Assembly (NCBI RefSeq): GCF_022539505.1 | Contig: NC_061508.1 | Coordinates: forward strand, 97,877,276 to 97,941,275 | DNA from: Lolium rigidum | Lineage: Eukaryota > Streptophyta > Magnoliopsida > Poales > Poaceae | Direction of reading: 5' to 3' | Length of the DNA: 64,000 nucleotides | Part shown: positions 1 to 11,168 of the stretch, piece by piece | Position numbering within the stretch: position 1 is the first letter of the stretch | Layout: the number at the start of each line of letters is the position of its first letter | Made by a program: the position numbers and the translations under genes | The notes under the pieces: generated by a model | The model's database searches: none | The model's input: only the letters and a program-made list of their open reading frames with translations | Told to the model about the DNA's origin: nothing

Positions 1-186
1 CCGGTCAGAGGTTTCGTCCTACATATTTTTCACATGACCATTTTGCCCTTCCACCGCTACATCAAGGAATAGAATCACCGCACCATCAGAAAGGAAAGTA
101 AATGAAATCAAATCAGAAAGGAATCACCGCACCATGAGAACCGCTTGCCATTAGAAAGGAAACTCCACCAATTATACAACTAATTA
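1..186. other. Flank left of Helitron 1, no gene seen
   Basis: AT-rich sequence with no coding signal. A short direct repeat (GAATCACCGCACCAT, near 73 and 121) is the only structure seen. The last base, A at 186, is the left side of the A/T target of the Helitron that follows. Confidence 0.5.
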
Positions 187-197
187 TCTCTACTACC
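187..197 (+). other. Helitron 1 5' terminus
   Basis: TCTCTACTACC directly after A. It matches the conserved TCTMTAYTA start of plant Helitrons. Confidence 0.7.
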
Positions 198-3100
198 TAA
201 AAAGAATGTGAGTGTTCCGTCGTCAACCCATCCGTCGTACGTATGTCGTATGGTTTCGTTGATCGATTCCGTCGTCCCGCACGCGGCCAGCTGGGCCAAG
301 CCCAACGATCTCGTGTGACAGGAACGGGAGCCCAGCACCTGAAACCGTAGCCCCCGAACTCGACATCCTCCTTCCCTACGCGGATTCCACGGCCCGGTCG
401 TGACTGCTGCCGCCGCCGACCCTCCCGACGATCTCGTGGTGATCCACGGGAAGGATGTCAACAACCTGTGGTGCGTCACATGTCGCTGCAGAACGGGGAG
501 AGGGTGCACTATGGCGATATCCCAGTCTGACATAGGAACCCACCGTAGCTGGATCTTCACCGTGGGCGTCGCTACTTCCACACAGGGCAAGGTCGGTGGC
601 CGCTGCTGGTCTTCACTACGGTCGCTGGCCGCTCCTGTCAGAGTTCCATTGGTCATTTATTGATATCTTCCAATGTCTGCCGTTGATGTTGTGGACTATC
701 TAGGTAAGCACTAATGAGTATATGTTTGTTCTGGTTCTGTGATTGCAGGAGGTGGTTTGGATTTAAATCTAGGAGTTCATTGTCATCTATTTTGAATCAA
801 GATGGCGCTGCACTTTACGTCCGCAACGCCGGGCGTCCGTCAGTCCTTGGCTAACACAGGAACGTTGCACATTAGTTATCAGATTACATCCCTGCTCTTT
901 TGGATTCATGATTGATCCGTAAATCTAATGATTTGATTACGAAAATTTGGTGTACACATCAACCTATTGGTACTTCTCATGACTAGATTATGCACTATAC
1001 TGAGCGGATTTATTCATTTATTTTGACGCAATTTTACTCATTAATTAGAATTATTGATGGGCCAACATCTATCTCTTTGCTCAGTTTGAACACTGCATCA
1101 ATGCAAAATTATGTTTATATTTTTCCCAATGTTTCTGAAACATAATGTAACCCTGCAATTTTATTTTACAGACAACGTGCCGACAACATCTTAAGCAAAA
1201 CCGCTAAACAGAGAAATTGATAGTGCAGCAATATCTTTGAAGCACGCCCCTGCGATTAATTCGGGAAACGTGAGCTCAAAAGTTCAGATGTTGATGACTG
1301 ATTGGCAGTTCCACAAAGAACCTAGGCATCTTATGAAGCGACCAATGGCTAACATTGTTGCAATTGCGGAGGTTCTCGATGTGAGACTGAGTGATGACCA
1401 AGGTGTGTCTCATGGAAGAAAATCTGAATGTACTTGCATGTCTTATGTTGTTACTTGGCCATGGTGTGTGGATGCCATAATGTTCATGTCTTTGAATATT
1501 TAATGGCAGAGGAGGCCATCCGATTTTGTATCAAGGACCTATGAAAGCATGAGAATCTTGCCCTACAACTGCATGCGATGTTGCCGCATATGCCTACCGC
1601 TTCCCGTGACATGGTAGTCCTCGACACAGCATGCCATGCCCCGTAACAGTTCCTTAAGGTTTGCACAGGCAGTTCTTCGTTTTCTTTGGTACTTCGATAC
1701 GGTTCAGTTACAAATTGTATCTCCTGTAACATTTGTAATCCCAAGTGTATATTTAAATTGCTTGAACCATGTAATTGATTGGAGTTAGAGTGGATATTTG
1801 GTTCAGTAGTATTAGTTTTGAAAAAAAAAACTATAGTGAATATTTCATATGCTACAAAAGATAGTTAATATTTCTAATGTTGTCACAGTTCATTCTGTTC
1901 GAGTGTTTGATATGATTTTTTTAATGTTGGTCTGATAATTAAGGTAACAAAGATATGTATAATTTATTTCATGAGAGATGGTGCTTTAGTTTGCTAATTG
2001 GTTCATGAAAATCATTTGTTGTCCAGACATGGCCTAATTGATGTTTTTCATTTGATACTGTCGTATTATGTATCAGCGCATGTGGATCCATTAGTGTTGT
2101 ATCTCATTAGTGAATAGCAATGTTTCTTGGTTCCTGATACTGTGGCTGAACGGGACCTATGTTTTCTCTTGAGATGCAGTTAATGGACGATTGTCAGATG
2201 TGGTATGAAGAGACATTGCATTGACTGTGCATGTTTGTTTGAGCTTAATAGTGCAGGTTAGCCAGGCCTTCAAGCTTGTGTAAACTATCTCTGTTGACTA
2301 AATTTTCAGGTTGTCTCTTCTGGTAACATCTATCTATCTTTAAATTGGTCTTCCATATTCAGTGGTTATGGAATTAATGTTGCTTTGTGGGGTGACCACC
2401 CTAAAAAATTCAGTGGGGATGGTGGTTAACTACTCTTGCAGTTTTCCTACTCCATCTTTGTCTTCTCGTGAAAGGGCATAAGAGTGTAGCCCTCTTTACA
2501 ATCCCAGAATGGTTGTTTTGCAGTTTGTAATTTTGTAATTTTCTTTACTACTTATTTGACTAATATTTTTCTTTACTATACTTGAGAATAGACAAGTTTA
2601 TCGAGTGAAGATTTGAAAGGACACATGCATAGTGACAAGCAGAGAAGGAGCTGTTATCGTGCATTTGATTGAGGTTAGTTTCGCCTGAAATAAGTCTGTT
2701 GTTGCTTTTTTTGTTATTGTTCTCGAAGACGTGGTTGTATTGTTGCTACCTTTCAAGTCCTTTGAACGGATGCCAGTTGCTGTTTTCTTTTTTGCTCTTC
2801 TGGCAAGTTTGCAATGAGTGTATGGACTAAATTTGATTTGTGTATGAACTGAATTCAGATTTCAGCGTATTATGCCACCTGCCGGCTTTAAGTCAATTGC
2901 AACTTTGCTTTTATAGTTATTAACTATTTGTTTAGTGTGACGTATAGCATTGTATATGAATTGAATTCAGATTTCAGTGTATGCTGCCTCCTGTAGGCTT
3001 TCATGTTAATTTAGCAAGTGATGATCAAGAAAGAAAATGACAGATGTGCAAAGTAGCAATGATAATACTCTAACTCTTTCAGTTATGTACCTCTATCTTG

Positions 3101-3690
3101 TCTGGTTTTCCCCTTTGCGGGACCATGTGGTGCTCTTTTGTGTGGTAATGCTTTACGCATCGTGTTAACACATCCGAACCTATCTTACTAATATTTATTT
3201 GAAGGTGAGATTCATTGCTAGGATTTTGATGTATTGTTGTAGTACTTCCTAATATAAAGTGTTATTTCTAAACTAATAATTTGTATCTAATATGATCTCC
3301 TTTTAGCTGGGAATATTCAAGGAAATGCCTATATCGTATCATTGTTCTCTAGGATAATTAGTAGTACCTAGCATACATCAGAGAAAGGAATGATATACTC
3401 CTATGTTGCTTTTCTCCGTAAAGTCAAATTTTGACCGGCCAAGCTATTCACTGTTTTTTTGTTATACACATGAGTCTCACACTTTATCTCATGAAAAACA
3501 ATAACTTGATAAGCAAGCAATTTTTTATGTTTATTCATGTATTTTCTTACCGCATCAGTGATCATTCCATACTTGAGCATGTGCATACAAAAAATGGCCA
3601 TGTTGGTAAGAACAAATGAGTACTGGACCGCCCTCTCACGTAAATGGTCAATCGGTCTGCAAATATGAATATAACAACGTCTATCGCAGA

Positions 3691-3740
3691 GATATTATTG
3701 TATTCATGATATTGTTGTATTCATGATATTGTTGTATTCC
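3691..3740. repeat. 17-bp tandem repeat, about 2.9 copies
   Basis: The unit GATATTGTTGTATTCAT occurs at 3691, 3708 and 3725; the last copy is one base short. It lies inside Helitron 1 in non-coding sequence. Confidence 0.8.
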
Positions 3741-6354
3741 AGTGACATGAAGCCACTTCGTCCTTTGCAATTAGAGAAATGATATTAGAGTAGTTTTGTA
3801 TTATTAGTCAATCCTCGACTTACAGTCAGGTCGTAAAACTTGATTATGTTTTGGTTTTGTCTTATGTTGTATCCAAATAAGCAATTATATTCATGGTCTA
3901 TGATAAAGGTGAAGATTGGTGTCAAGATATTTTTTATATTTAGAAATCAAAGAAAAAACATGCAAAACTATGGCGCCCGATTCATCAGAATGGAGGGGTA
4001 TTCTTTTATTAAAAATTATTGTGAGTGTATGAAAACAAGACGGTATATATTTCCTTATCGTTCCTTCGCATTATGTATTTTGTTGCATTTTTTTGGAATC
4101 TATTTAGACGTGGATTTAGGATCAACAAAGTTGTTCTTGTTATTGACAGACTATCACAATAAAAGTGCCGCTAATTGTTTTATGCAAAAATGGTAGAAGA
4201 ATTACAGCATGAAAATTGTAAGAATAGCAAACAGAAAACATATATGTTGGTCGTCAGAGGTTTAGTTAGAGGGATAAAACTACAAAAATGTTACTGGGAT
4301 GGGGCATTCAAAAACTATGAGAACAAACGATTGGTCATCTCAGGTTTAGTAGGCTGATTAATTGATGGTAGAGTAGCTCAGTACCCAGGTCACCTCCTTT
4401 CTTTTTATCTCCTTGTTTTTCAGTTCTTATTTTTAACATCTTCTATTCAATTGTATCCATATCTCAAACGATTCTTGCTGATGTTTGTTCTGGTATAAGC
4501 TACTTGCATTGAAACTGTATTTGAATTTAGGTAGCCAAGGAAATACATGTCATCGTAATTTGTCATTTTGGAGCAGATGTTTGCCGATCGCATGCGAATG
4601 CAGTCGTTTTGCTTGTCTGGAAGATATTGAGGGTGAAATGCATCTAGATCTAATGTGTGAGTTGTATTGTTCTGTTTCTTCTCCTATGAGGAAAGTTGGT
4701 TTTTTCTCATGTATTGATTGAGTGCTGGTTCTGCATCATCCAACTGCCAGTGAGCATATCCCAGCATAATATGTTTTTGAAGAGTATAAAGAGTTCAAGA
4801 CTAAAGAGTGGGCGAGATAGTTGCTGATAAATTGACTTGCCTCTCTGTGTATACCTTTGCAGGAATTTATATAAATCAAGATAATTGCGGTCTTTTATTT
4901 GTTATGAACCTGAGATATACGTCTGCATCTGCTTATCTCTCAGCTCGGCTTTGGTTGTTCCATGTGGGTTTCTTTGTGACGATCTGCATTGCTGCAGTGA
5001 TGTTCAAGTCAAGTCCTTCTGCAAAAACATACTGCTTTGGAGGAGGTACCAGAAGGACTCCGGAATAGCCCAAGCATGCTTCGTCAGTTGGTTTATTTAA
5101 TTTTCTGTTTTGGAAATGCAAATCCGAATCTTGGAGTTATTTATATGTTTCAATTTTCATTTCTAAAAAGGTTTGTGGAGCCTAGCACCTTGCGTACATG
5201 TAATTTGCACTTCAAAGTTACTTCGATCTAAAAATTTACATGGAAAACCCAATAGTTAAACTTAAGTCAGTTTGTTCTATAATATGTAAGAATCTCAGTC
5301 AGTGACGAAGAAGTTAGTTGATAATTACTGTTTGCACTCTTTTCCTTGGTAGATTATCAAATTTTATAAATGGTTTGCATTTCAAACATGTAAATCCAAC
5401 TTCATTGACTGTTTTTAGCCTTTTTTATATTCTGATGCACAATCCGTTGCCACACCGAGGTACTCCTACAAATAGTGGTTAGAAGGTGCGGTGTGTCCAT
5501 TATTTTCTTACTGTACTCCTGAAAAAATTGACTGCCTACGGTGTAAGTTTCCAATATTTTATCTCGCCTTAGTTGCCAAAATATATTTGTTTTGCCCTGA
5601 TTGAAATAAAGAGGTGGGTACGATTTGTATCTCTAGATTAGCTGCTTTGTTCCTTTCTACAAGTAGTTAAATATTATGTTACAACACATTGTTGCGTTAG
5701 ATCTTGACAAAGATAATACCAACAGAGATAAAATGCAAGGCTGGTACAGATCTACATGAACACGAGTAAATTTGTGATTTTGATGCTACATTGTGGCTCT
5801 GTTGTGATGTAGTTTATAGAAATGAATGCACATCAGAGTTATTCTCCACGCGCAATGAGTGACTATCAATTTTCTATACTTGCAGAGGGGGTGACAATGT
5901 TGCACAGTGGTGTGGTAGCAAAACGAAGAAAGAGGTGAAGCTAAGCTGATGGCGGGAAAGGAGAAGGGTGACAGATGCAACCTTGACATGCCTTGGAAGT
6001 TTGGAGCACTATGTTTTATGTGAGAGATTGAGGGAGAGAGGGAGGGAGAGTTGTGGAAAGTCTCTTTGGGTTAGGAAAAAGTGTAATACACTGAGTTTAA
6101 TCCGGTCGATCGACACTTAAACATGGACAGTTTGCCCCAACTCTCGATGTCGTTTTGCCCATATGAATTGTTACTCCATTTATAAATAGGTATAAAATAT
6201 AATCAACATGAAAAAGTTATGAAACATATCAAAAGTAACCTTTGAAAGAAGTTATGTTGATGTTGAAATGATGATTAATAAGTTATGTTCCTTCATATAC
6301 CACTGAAAACTTTCTGCGCATTATTTTACACATGTTGGTTGAGAAAATTTTTGA

Positions 6355-6388
6355 GAACCCGTAGCAACGCATGCACATTTAACTATAC
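6355..6388 (+). other. Degenerate second Helitron 3' terminus
   Basis: ACCCGTAGCAACGCATGCAC followed by ATTTAACTAT closely resembles the true 3' end at 6685-6714, but the stem is weak and CTAG has become CTAT. It lies 326 bp upstream of the functional-looking end. It is either a bypassed terminator or the relic of an earlier end. Confidence 0.5.
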
Positions 6389-6489
6389 ATCCAAAACGAG
6401 AGGTTGTTGAGTTGGCAGTTATGACGACTTAGAACACTATACATCTAAAATGAGAGGTTGTTGAATTGACAGTTACGACGGCCCAGAAC
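6382..6489. repeat. 54-bp tandem duplication
   Basis: Two diverged copies, from 6382 and from 6436, share ACTATACATC and GAGAGGTTGTTGA. They lie between the two Helitron-like 3' ends. Confidence 0.7.
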
Positions 6490-6684
6490 ACAGGTGTGAA
6501 ACTTATAACGCGGAAGAGTTATAAGAAGAACTAAATCCGGAGCTACATAGATGCACAACAATGCTATCTTGATATTGTGTTCGATTTTATCATGTTGTTG
6601 TACATTATGATATCCCTAATTTTTTTTGAATTTTCGTAATGAGTTGTGAATTATATATGTGCATTGAGAAATGAAATTTTAGGA

Positions 6685-6714
6685 CCCGTAGCAACGCACG
6701 AGCATTTGTACTAG
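6685..6714 (+). other. Helitron 1 3' terminus (hairpin + CTAG)
   Basis: The stem CCCGT/ACGAG (one mismatch) encloses the loop AGCAACGC, followed by a short spacer and CTAG. T at 6715 completes the target. The CCCGT-AGCAACGC-ACGGG form is the common grass Helitron hairpin, so one arm carries a G-to-A change. Confidence 0.72.
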
Positions 6715-7123
6715 TCGATTAATAAAAGGCGATGGTTACCTCTCAAAAAAAAAGAAAACTGGTCCAAAATCAGGTGTACGTTCGTCCAGACTCGAGAGCC
6801 GAGATGTGTAAGCCAGGCACAGTTCTTACTTGTCATCAGCCGCAAATGGCCTTCACCATTTCCACTGATTGTTTTTTTTTTTTTTTTTGCGAATAGGACA
6901 TTCATCTTTTTTCCATGTATGTTCCGGAGATGGAATATGAAAACAGGAACCTGTGATAATTTCAGGAAACCACTCTAATTTGCACAAACCTAGTTTAACG
7001 AAGGATGTGGTTATGTACTTAATATATCTCAGAATCTCGAGAACCGCCATAAATCAACATTGTCTAACTACAATATAACCCGCCCACACTTAATTTATTC
7101 TTGGTCAAACTCTCGATCTCTAC
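6715..7123. other. Unassigned spacer with a T17 tract
   Basis: No supported gene. The T17 run at 6872-6888 could be the poly(A) tail of a minus-strand retroposon (CAAAA... on the minus strand), but no body was recognised beside it. Confidence 0.4.
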
Positions 7124-7286
7124 TACTCACCCCGTTTAGAAATATAAGATGTTGAATTATTTTGTTTGGTTCATCCACTTTAGTTTATATCTACTCTATT
7201 TTATGTATAGGTTCACTCTCTTTGATTTGTATCTAGTCTACTTTAAATATATATAAAATATCTTACATTGATGCACAGAGGGAGTA
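7124..7286. mobile_element. Stowaway-like (Tc1/mariner) MITE
   Basis: A 163-bp element. The left end TACTCACCCCGTTTAGAAAT and the right end CACAGAGGGAGTA are imperfect inverted repeats of the familiar grass TACTCCCTCCGTT...AACGGAGGGAGTA type with TA target sites. It is non-coding and AT-rich inside, with ATAAGATGTT and AATATCTTACAT as the sub-terminal pair. Confidence 0.6.
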
Positions 7287-7350
7287 TTTACATCCTTTAC
7301 AATGGTACTATCTCGGTAAAAATTAACAATATGATAGGTCCCTATTTTTA

Positions 7351-8455
7351 GGGTGCGAAGGGGGTCCAGCAAGGAGACCCTCTCTCGGCATTCCTTTTTA
7401 ACTCAGCAGTCCAATGTTTGACTAAGATGGCCCTCGAGGCACAAGCCAATGGCTTGGTGGAAGGTTTAGCGCATGATCTAATTGATAAAGGGGTGGCTAT
7501 TATGCAATATGCTGATGACAATATGTTGATGATACAGTCATTTGCATTTCTTATGATCTGAAGAGAGCCTTAAATCTCAAACTCCTCCTTTATATGTTTG
7601 AATTAATGTCGGCTTGAAGATAAACTTCCAAAAAAGTGAGTTGTTTCTTATTGGGGCGATAATACTATTGCCGACCAATAGTCTATGTTTGGTTGTCAAG
7701 TTGGGACGTTGCCTATGAAATACTTGGGGGTCACTGTTTCCTTTCGCAACCTAAAAAGTTCTGATCTCATTTTCATTGACGAAAAGTTTGTCAATAAATT
7801 GGACGCCTAGTCCTCATCTGGAGGGAGATTGACCCTTGTAGACTCCTGTCTTTCGAACCTTCCCTCATATATCATGTCGATGTTCCTTTTGAGTAAAACT
7901 TTTATTGAAAGGCTTGATAAGCATAGAAGACGTTTCTTGTGGCACGGAAAAAAGGAAAAGAAGGGGTACCATATGGTGAAATGGTCTAGATCGAGTTTGT
8001 CGTTCAAGAAAAAAAAAGGCGGCCTCAGGGTCAAAGATCTTCGAAAGCAAAATATTAGCCTCTCCTCTGTAAATGGTGGTGGAAGCTTGAAACTTATGAT
8101 GGCTTATGGCAGCATATTGTCAAAGCAAAACACTTGAGAAGAAAGACAATAACCAAACGTGGCTCCTAAATTTACTGACTCCCCTTGCTAGAAAGCATTG
8201 CTAAAAGTCAGAGAATCCTATCTTTCGGGGAGAAAGATTTCCCTAGAGAAAGGAGATATTTGTAGACTCTGGAAGGATCCCTACCTTGATAATCCACCTC
8301 TTTGTGACCTTCATCCCATTCTTTTTTACCTCTGCTAGGCGCAAGATTACACTGCCCAACTGCATTGAAAACAACTATATCATACCCTTCCGCAGACAGC
8401 TGCGTGGAAATCTTCTTGATTCCTGAATCAAATTATTACCAGACTTGGTGAGCTT
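7351..8455 (+). pseudogene. LINE reverse transcriptase fragment (L1-type), decayed
   Basis: Translation in shifting frames gives plant LINE RT signatures in order: GVQQGDPLSAFLFN (RT domain 4), MQYADD (catalytic motif, box 5), GLKINFQKSELF, MKYLGV, RLTLVDSCLSNLPSYIMSMF and RRRFLWHGKKEKKGYHMVKW (post-RT region). The zinc-binding part follows in pieces to about 8455. The endonuclease and the N-terminal RT are absent. A 14-bp tandem duplication (7505-7532) disrupts the sequence right after YADD, and there is an in-frame stop near 7680. It is cut at the right by the gypsy element starting near 8451. Confidence 0.7.
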
Positions 8456-9263
8456 AGCCTCTCTTACTCTTTGGTCTAGGGAATACATGACCGCATCCAG
8501 GTGTAGAGGTGAAATTTAAGGTGCCTTTTCTCACATCTATGGTTGCTCCCAATAGTTTCAGCAGGGATCTTCCAAGTGTGATTTGTCTTGTTCCTACACA
8601 TTCAATAACGAGATAATCAGTGGATACCGTTCTTCCAAGAAAGGTTGTGAACACACCTTCAGCTATCCCCTCGGGAATTATAACGTAATTATCGGTAAGA
8701 GTTATTCCTTCTCCACCTTCGATGAAGTCCCCAAAGTGTCAAAGATTCATAAATACTTCTAGGCATAAGGCAAAACTCAGACATAATATCACAACGGGCA
8801 TAAAAAGTTTCACCACAAATAGCAACCTTAATAGTAGGGACCCACATTGAAGGTTCGAAGCTTACTGGAACATAATCATAATATTCACGAATCTGATTAT
8901 ACCCTTCTTTTAAACAAGATATATTTATCTCGAGAGTGTTTAGTCTATTATGAATGCTAGCAAGAGATGAATCAAATTTATTGGCTGAGCTAGATGCAAA
9001 CAATTTTTTATGGCATTAAAAGCTTGATCCCCATCGCAGTGAAGGAAATCTCCTCCCACTACAACATCCAAAGCATATCTATAGCGAAGAATAAGCCCAA
9101 AATAAAAGTTACTAAGTAGCAAGCTTAGAGTCATTTTAGGTTCAATTTTACCATAAGAATCAAAAATTCTAGACCAAGCTTCTTTAAAACTCTCCTCATC
9201 CCCTTGTTTAAAAGCAAAGATCAATTCCTCAGGTGACAAAGTAACAAGTACAGGACTAGACAT
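8451..9263 (-). pseudogene. gag plus retropepsin-like remains of element C
   Basis: From the ATG at 9263 the reading begins MSSPVLVTLSPEELIFAFKQ and continues with GDEESFKEAW and LSLLLSNFYFGLILRYRYAL, a gag-like helical protein of Athila-type elements. Near 9007 the frame changes at an A-run. The next frame gives a coiled stretch, NRLNTLEINISCLKEG, then VAICGETFYARCDIMSEFCL, the start of an aspartic-protease-like fold (the usual DTGS-type catalytic motif reads CDIMS). A second shift at a G-run near 8720 leads to TRQITLGRSLLKLLGATID, the typical retropepsin C-terminal block. No RT or integrase follows. Both shifts are one-base homopolymer events and could be sequencing error. Confidence 0.6.
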
Positions 9264-9412
9264 GATAATAAAATAAATTAAATACAAGTAACTATTTTTT
9301 TTTTGTGTTTTTGATGTAAAGAAAGCAAACAAGATAGTAAATAAAATAAAGCAAGACAATAAACAAAGTAAAGAGATTGGATGTGAGAGACTCCCCTTGC
9401 AGCGTGTCTTGA

Positions 9413-9432
9413 TCTCCCCGGCAACGGCGCCA
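9413..9432 (-). other. Primer-binding site of element C
   Basis: Minus-strand TGGCGCCGTTGCCGGGGA lies 11 bp inside the LTR. It is the same PBS as in elements B and D and of the tRNA-Asp type used by many gypsy elements. Confidence 0.7.
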
Positions 9433-9443
9433 GAAAAAGTAGC

Positions 9444-11089
9444 TGCTGGCATGTGGGAGTTAGTAATCCCTGGGGTGTAACTGCGCCAGAAAAGCAGCTT
9501 CCTTGTGACGGTAAAGCACACGTCCGTTGGGAACCCCAAGAGGAAGGTATGATGAGCACAGCAGCAAGTTTTCCCTCAGTAAGAAACCAAGGTTTATCAA
9601 ACCAGTAGGAGATGAAGGCCACGTGAAGGTTGTTGGTGAAGGAGTGTAGTGCGGCGCAACACCAGTGATTCTGGCGCCAACGTGGAACCTGCACAACACA
9701 ATCAAGCTACTTTGCCCCAACTTAACAGTGAGGTTGTCAATCTCACCGGCTTGCTGAAAACAAAGGATTAAACGTATGGTGTGGAGAATTATGTTTGCTT
9801 GCAGAAAACAACAGAGAACAGTGATTGCAGTAGATTGTATTTCAGATGTAAAAGAAAGGACCGGGGTCCACAGTTCACTAGTGGTGTCTCTCCAATAAGA
9901 TAAATAGCATATTGGGTGAACAAATTACAGTTGGACAATTGACAGAATAGAGATGCATATACATATCATGATGACTACTATGAGATTTACTTAGGGCATT
10001 ATGACAAAGAACATAGACCGCCATCCAGCATGCATCTATGCCTAAAAAGTCCACCTTCGGGTTAGCATCCGCACCCCTTCCAGTATTAAGTTGCAAACAA
10101 CAGACAATTGCATTAAGTACTGCGCGTAATGTAATCAACACAAATATCCTTAGACAAAGCATTGATGTTTTATCCCTAGTGGCAACAGCACATCCACAAC
10201 CTTAGGGGTTGCTGTCACTCCCCCCATTCAATGGAGACATGAACCCACTATCTAGCATAAATACTCCCTCTTGGAGTCACAAGTATCAACTTGGCCGAGC
10301 CTCTACTAGCAACGGAGAGCATGCAAGAACATAAATAACACATATATGATAGATCAATAATCAACTTGACATAGTATTCAATATTCATCGGATCCCAACA
10401 AACACAACATGTAGCATTACAAATAGATGATCCCGATCATGATAGGCAGCTCACAAGATCTAAACATGATAGCACAAGAGGAGAAGACAACCATCTAGCT
10501 ATCTGCTATGGACCCGTAGTCCAAGGATGAACTACTCACGCATCGGTCCGGACGCGGGCATGGTGATGTAGAGCCCTCCGGTGATGATTCCCCTCTCCGG
10601 TAGGGTGCCGAAGGCGATCTTCTGAACCCCCCGAGATGGGGTTGACGGCGGCGGCGTCTCAGTAACTTTTTCCGTATCGTGGCTCTCAGTACTAGGGTTT
10701 TCGCGACGGAGGGAATAAATAGGCGAAGGGGCAGCGTAGGGGGGAACCCCAGGGGCCCACCCCATAGGCCGGCGCCCCCCCCTCTTGGCCGCGTCGCCAG
10801 GTGGGGTGGCCACCTCGTGGCCCCTCTCCGTCTCCTCTTCGGTGTTCTGGAAGGCTCCGTGGAAAATAAGACTGTGGGCTTTTGTTTCGTCCAATTCCGA
10901 GAATATTTGTAAACTAACTTTTCTAAAATCAAAAACAGCAGAAAACAGGAACTGACACTGCGGCAGCTTGTTAATAGGTTAGTCCCGGAAAATGCATAAA
11001 AACATTATAAAGTATGACTAAAACATGTTGGTATTGTCATAAAACTAGCATGGAACATAAGAAATTATTGATACGTTGGAGACGTATCA
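9444..11089 (-). repeat. LTR of element C (about 1.65 kb)
   Basis: Starts TGCTGGCATG and ends GACGTATCA on the plus strand. A TATA-like AATAAATAG on the plus side near 10716 (CTATTTATT on the minus strand) is followed by the GC-rich leader seen in related LTRs. Confidence 0.6.
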
Positions 11090-11137
11090 CCAGTGTAGTT
11101 ATTTAGATAATTTCATGAGCTTTCCAAATATATAAAA

Positions 11138-11168
11138 CTAGGTGGATAGGCGGGCTTCGCCCCGCCGC
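11138..11168 (-). other. Helitron 2 3' terminus (hairpin + CTAG)
   Basis: Plus strand: CTAGGTGGATA, then GGCGGG-CTTCGC-CCCGCC. The stem is 6 bp and perfect, 11 nt including CTAG separate it from the end, and the flanking base is A (11137), giving the required T on the minus strand. Confidence 0.6.

Larger units (their letters stand above)
187..6714 (+). mobile_element. Helitron 1, non-autonomous, with exon-like sequence
   Basis: The left end reads TCTCTACTACC after an A (186). The right end is a CCCGT-loop-ACGAG hairpin followed by CATTTGTACTAG, and the next base is T (6715). This matches the Helitron rule of a 5' TC start, a 3' hairpin plus CTRR, and insertion between A and T with no target duplication. 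The 6.5-kb interior has no Rep/helicase ORF, so it would depend on an autonomous partner. It begins with a GC-rich block (about 220-660). It has plausible splice signals: a donor AG/GTAAGCAC near 702, and acceptors TGATTGCAG near 749, TTTTACAG near 1170, CTTTGCAG near 4861 and ACTTGCAG near 5885. This looks like captured, intron-containing gene sequence. I do not recognise the source gene, and no long ORF survives. Confidence 0.72.
8451..11089 (-). mobile_element. Element C: truncated gypsy (Athila/Sabrina-like), one LTR
   Basis: A minus-strand element consisting of one LTR (9444-11089), a primer-binding site just inside it, and about 1 kb of internal DNA with gag and protease remains, then an abrupt junction to LINE sequence near 8451. 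The second LTR is missing, so no target duplication can be shown. The LTR end GACGTATCA and the motifs shared with elements B and D (AACCTATTAACAAG-type block, GTTTTCGCGACGGAG) place it in the same broad family. The Sabrina/WHAM name is from memory and unchecked. Confidence 0.65.
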
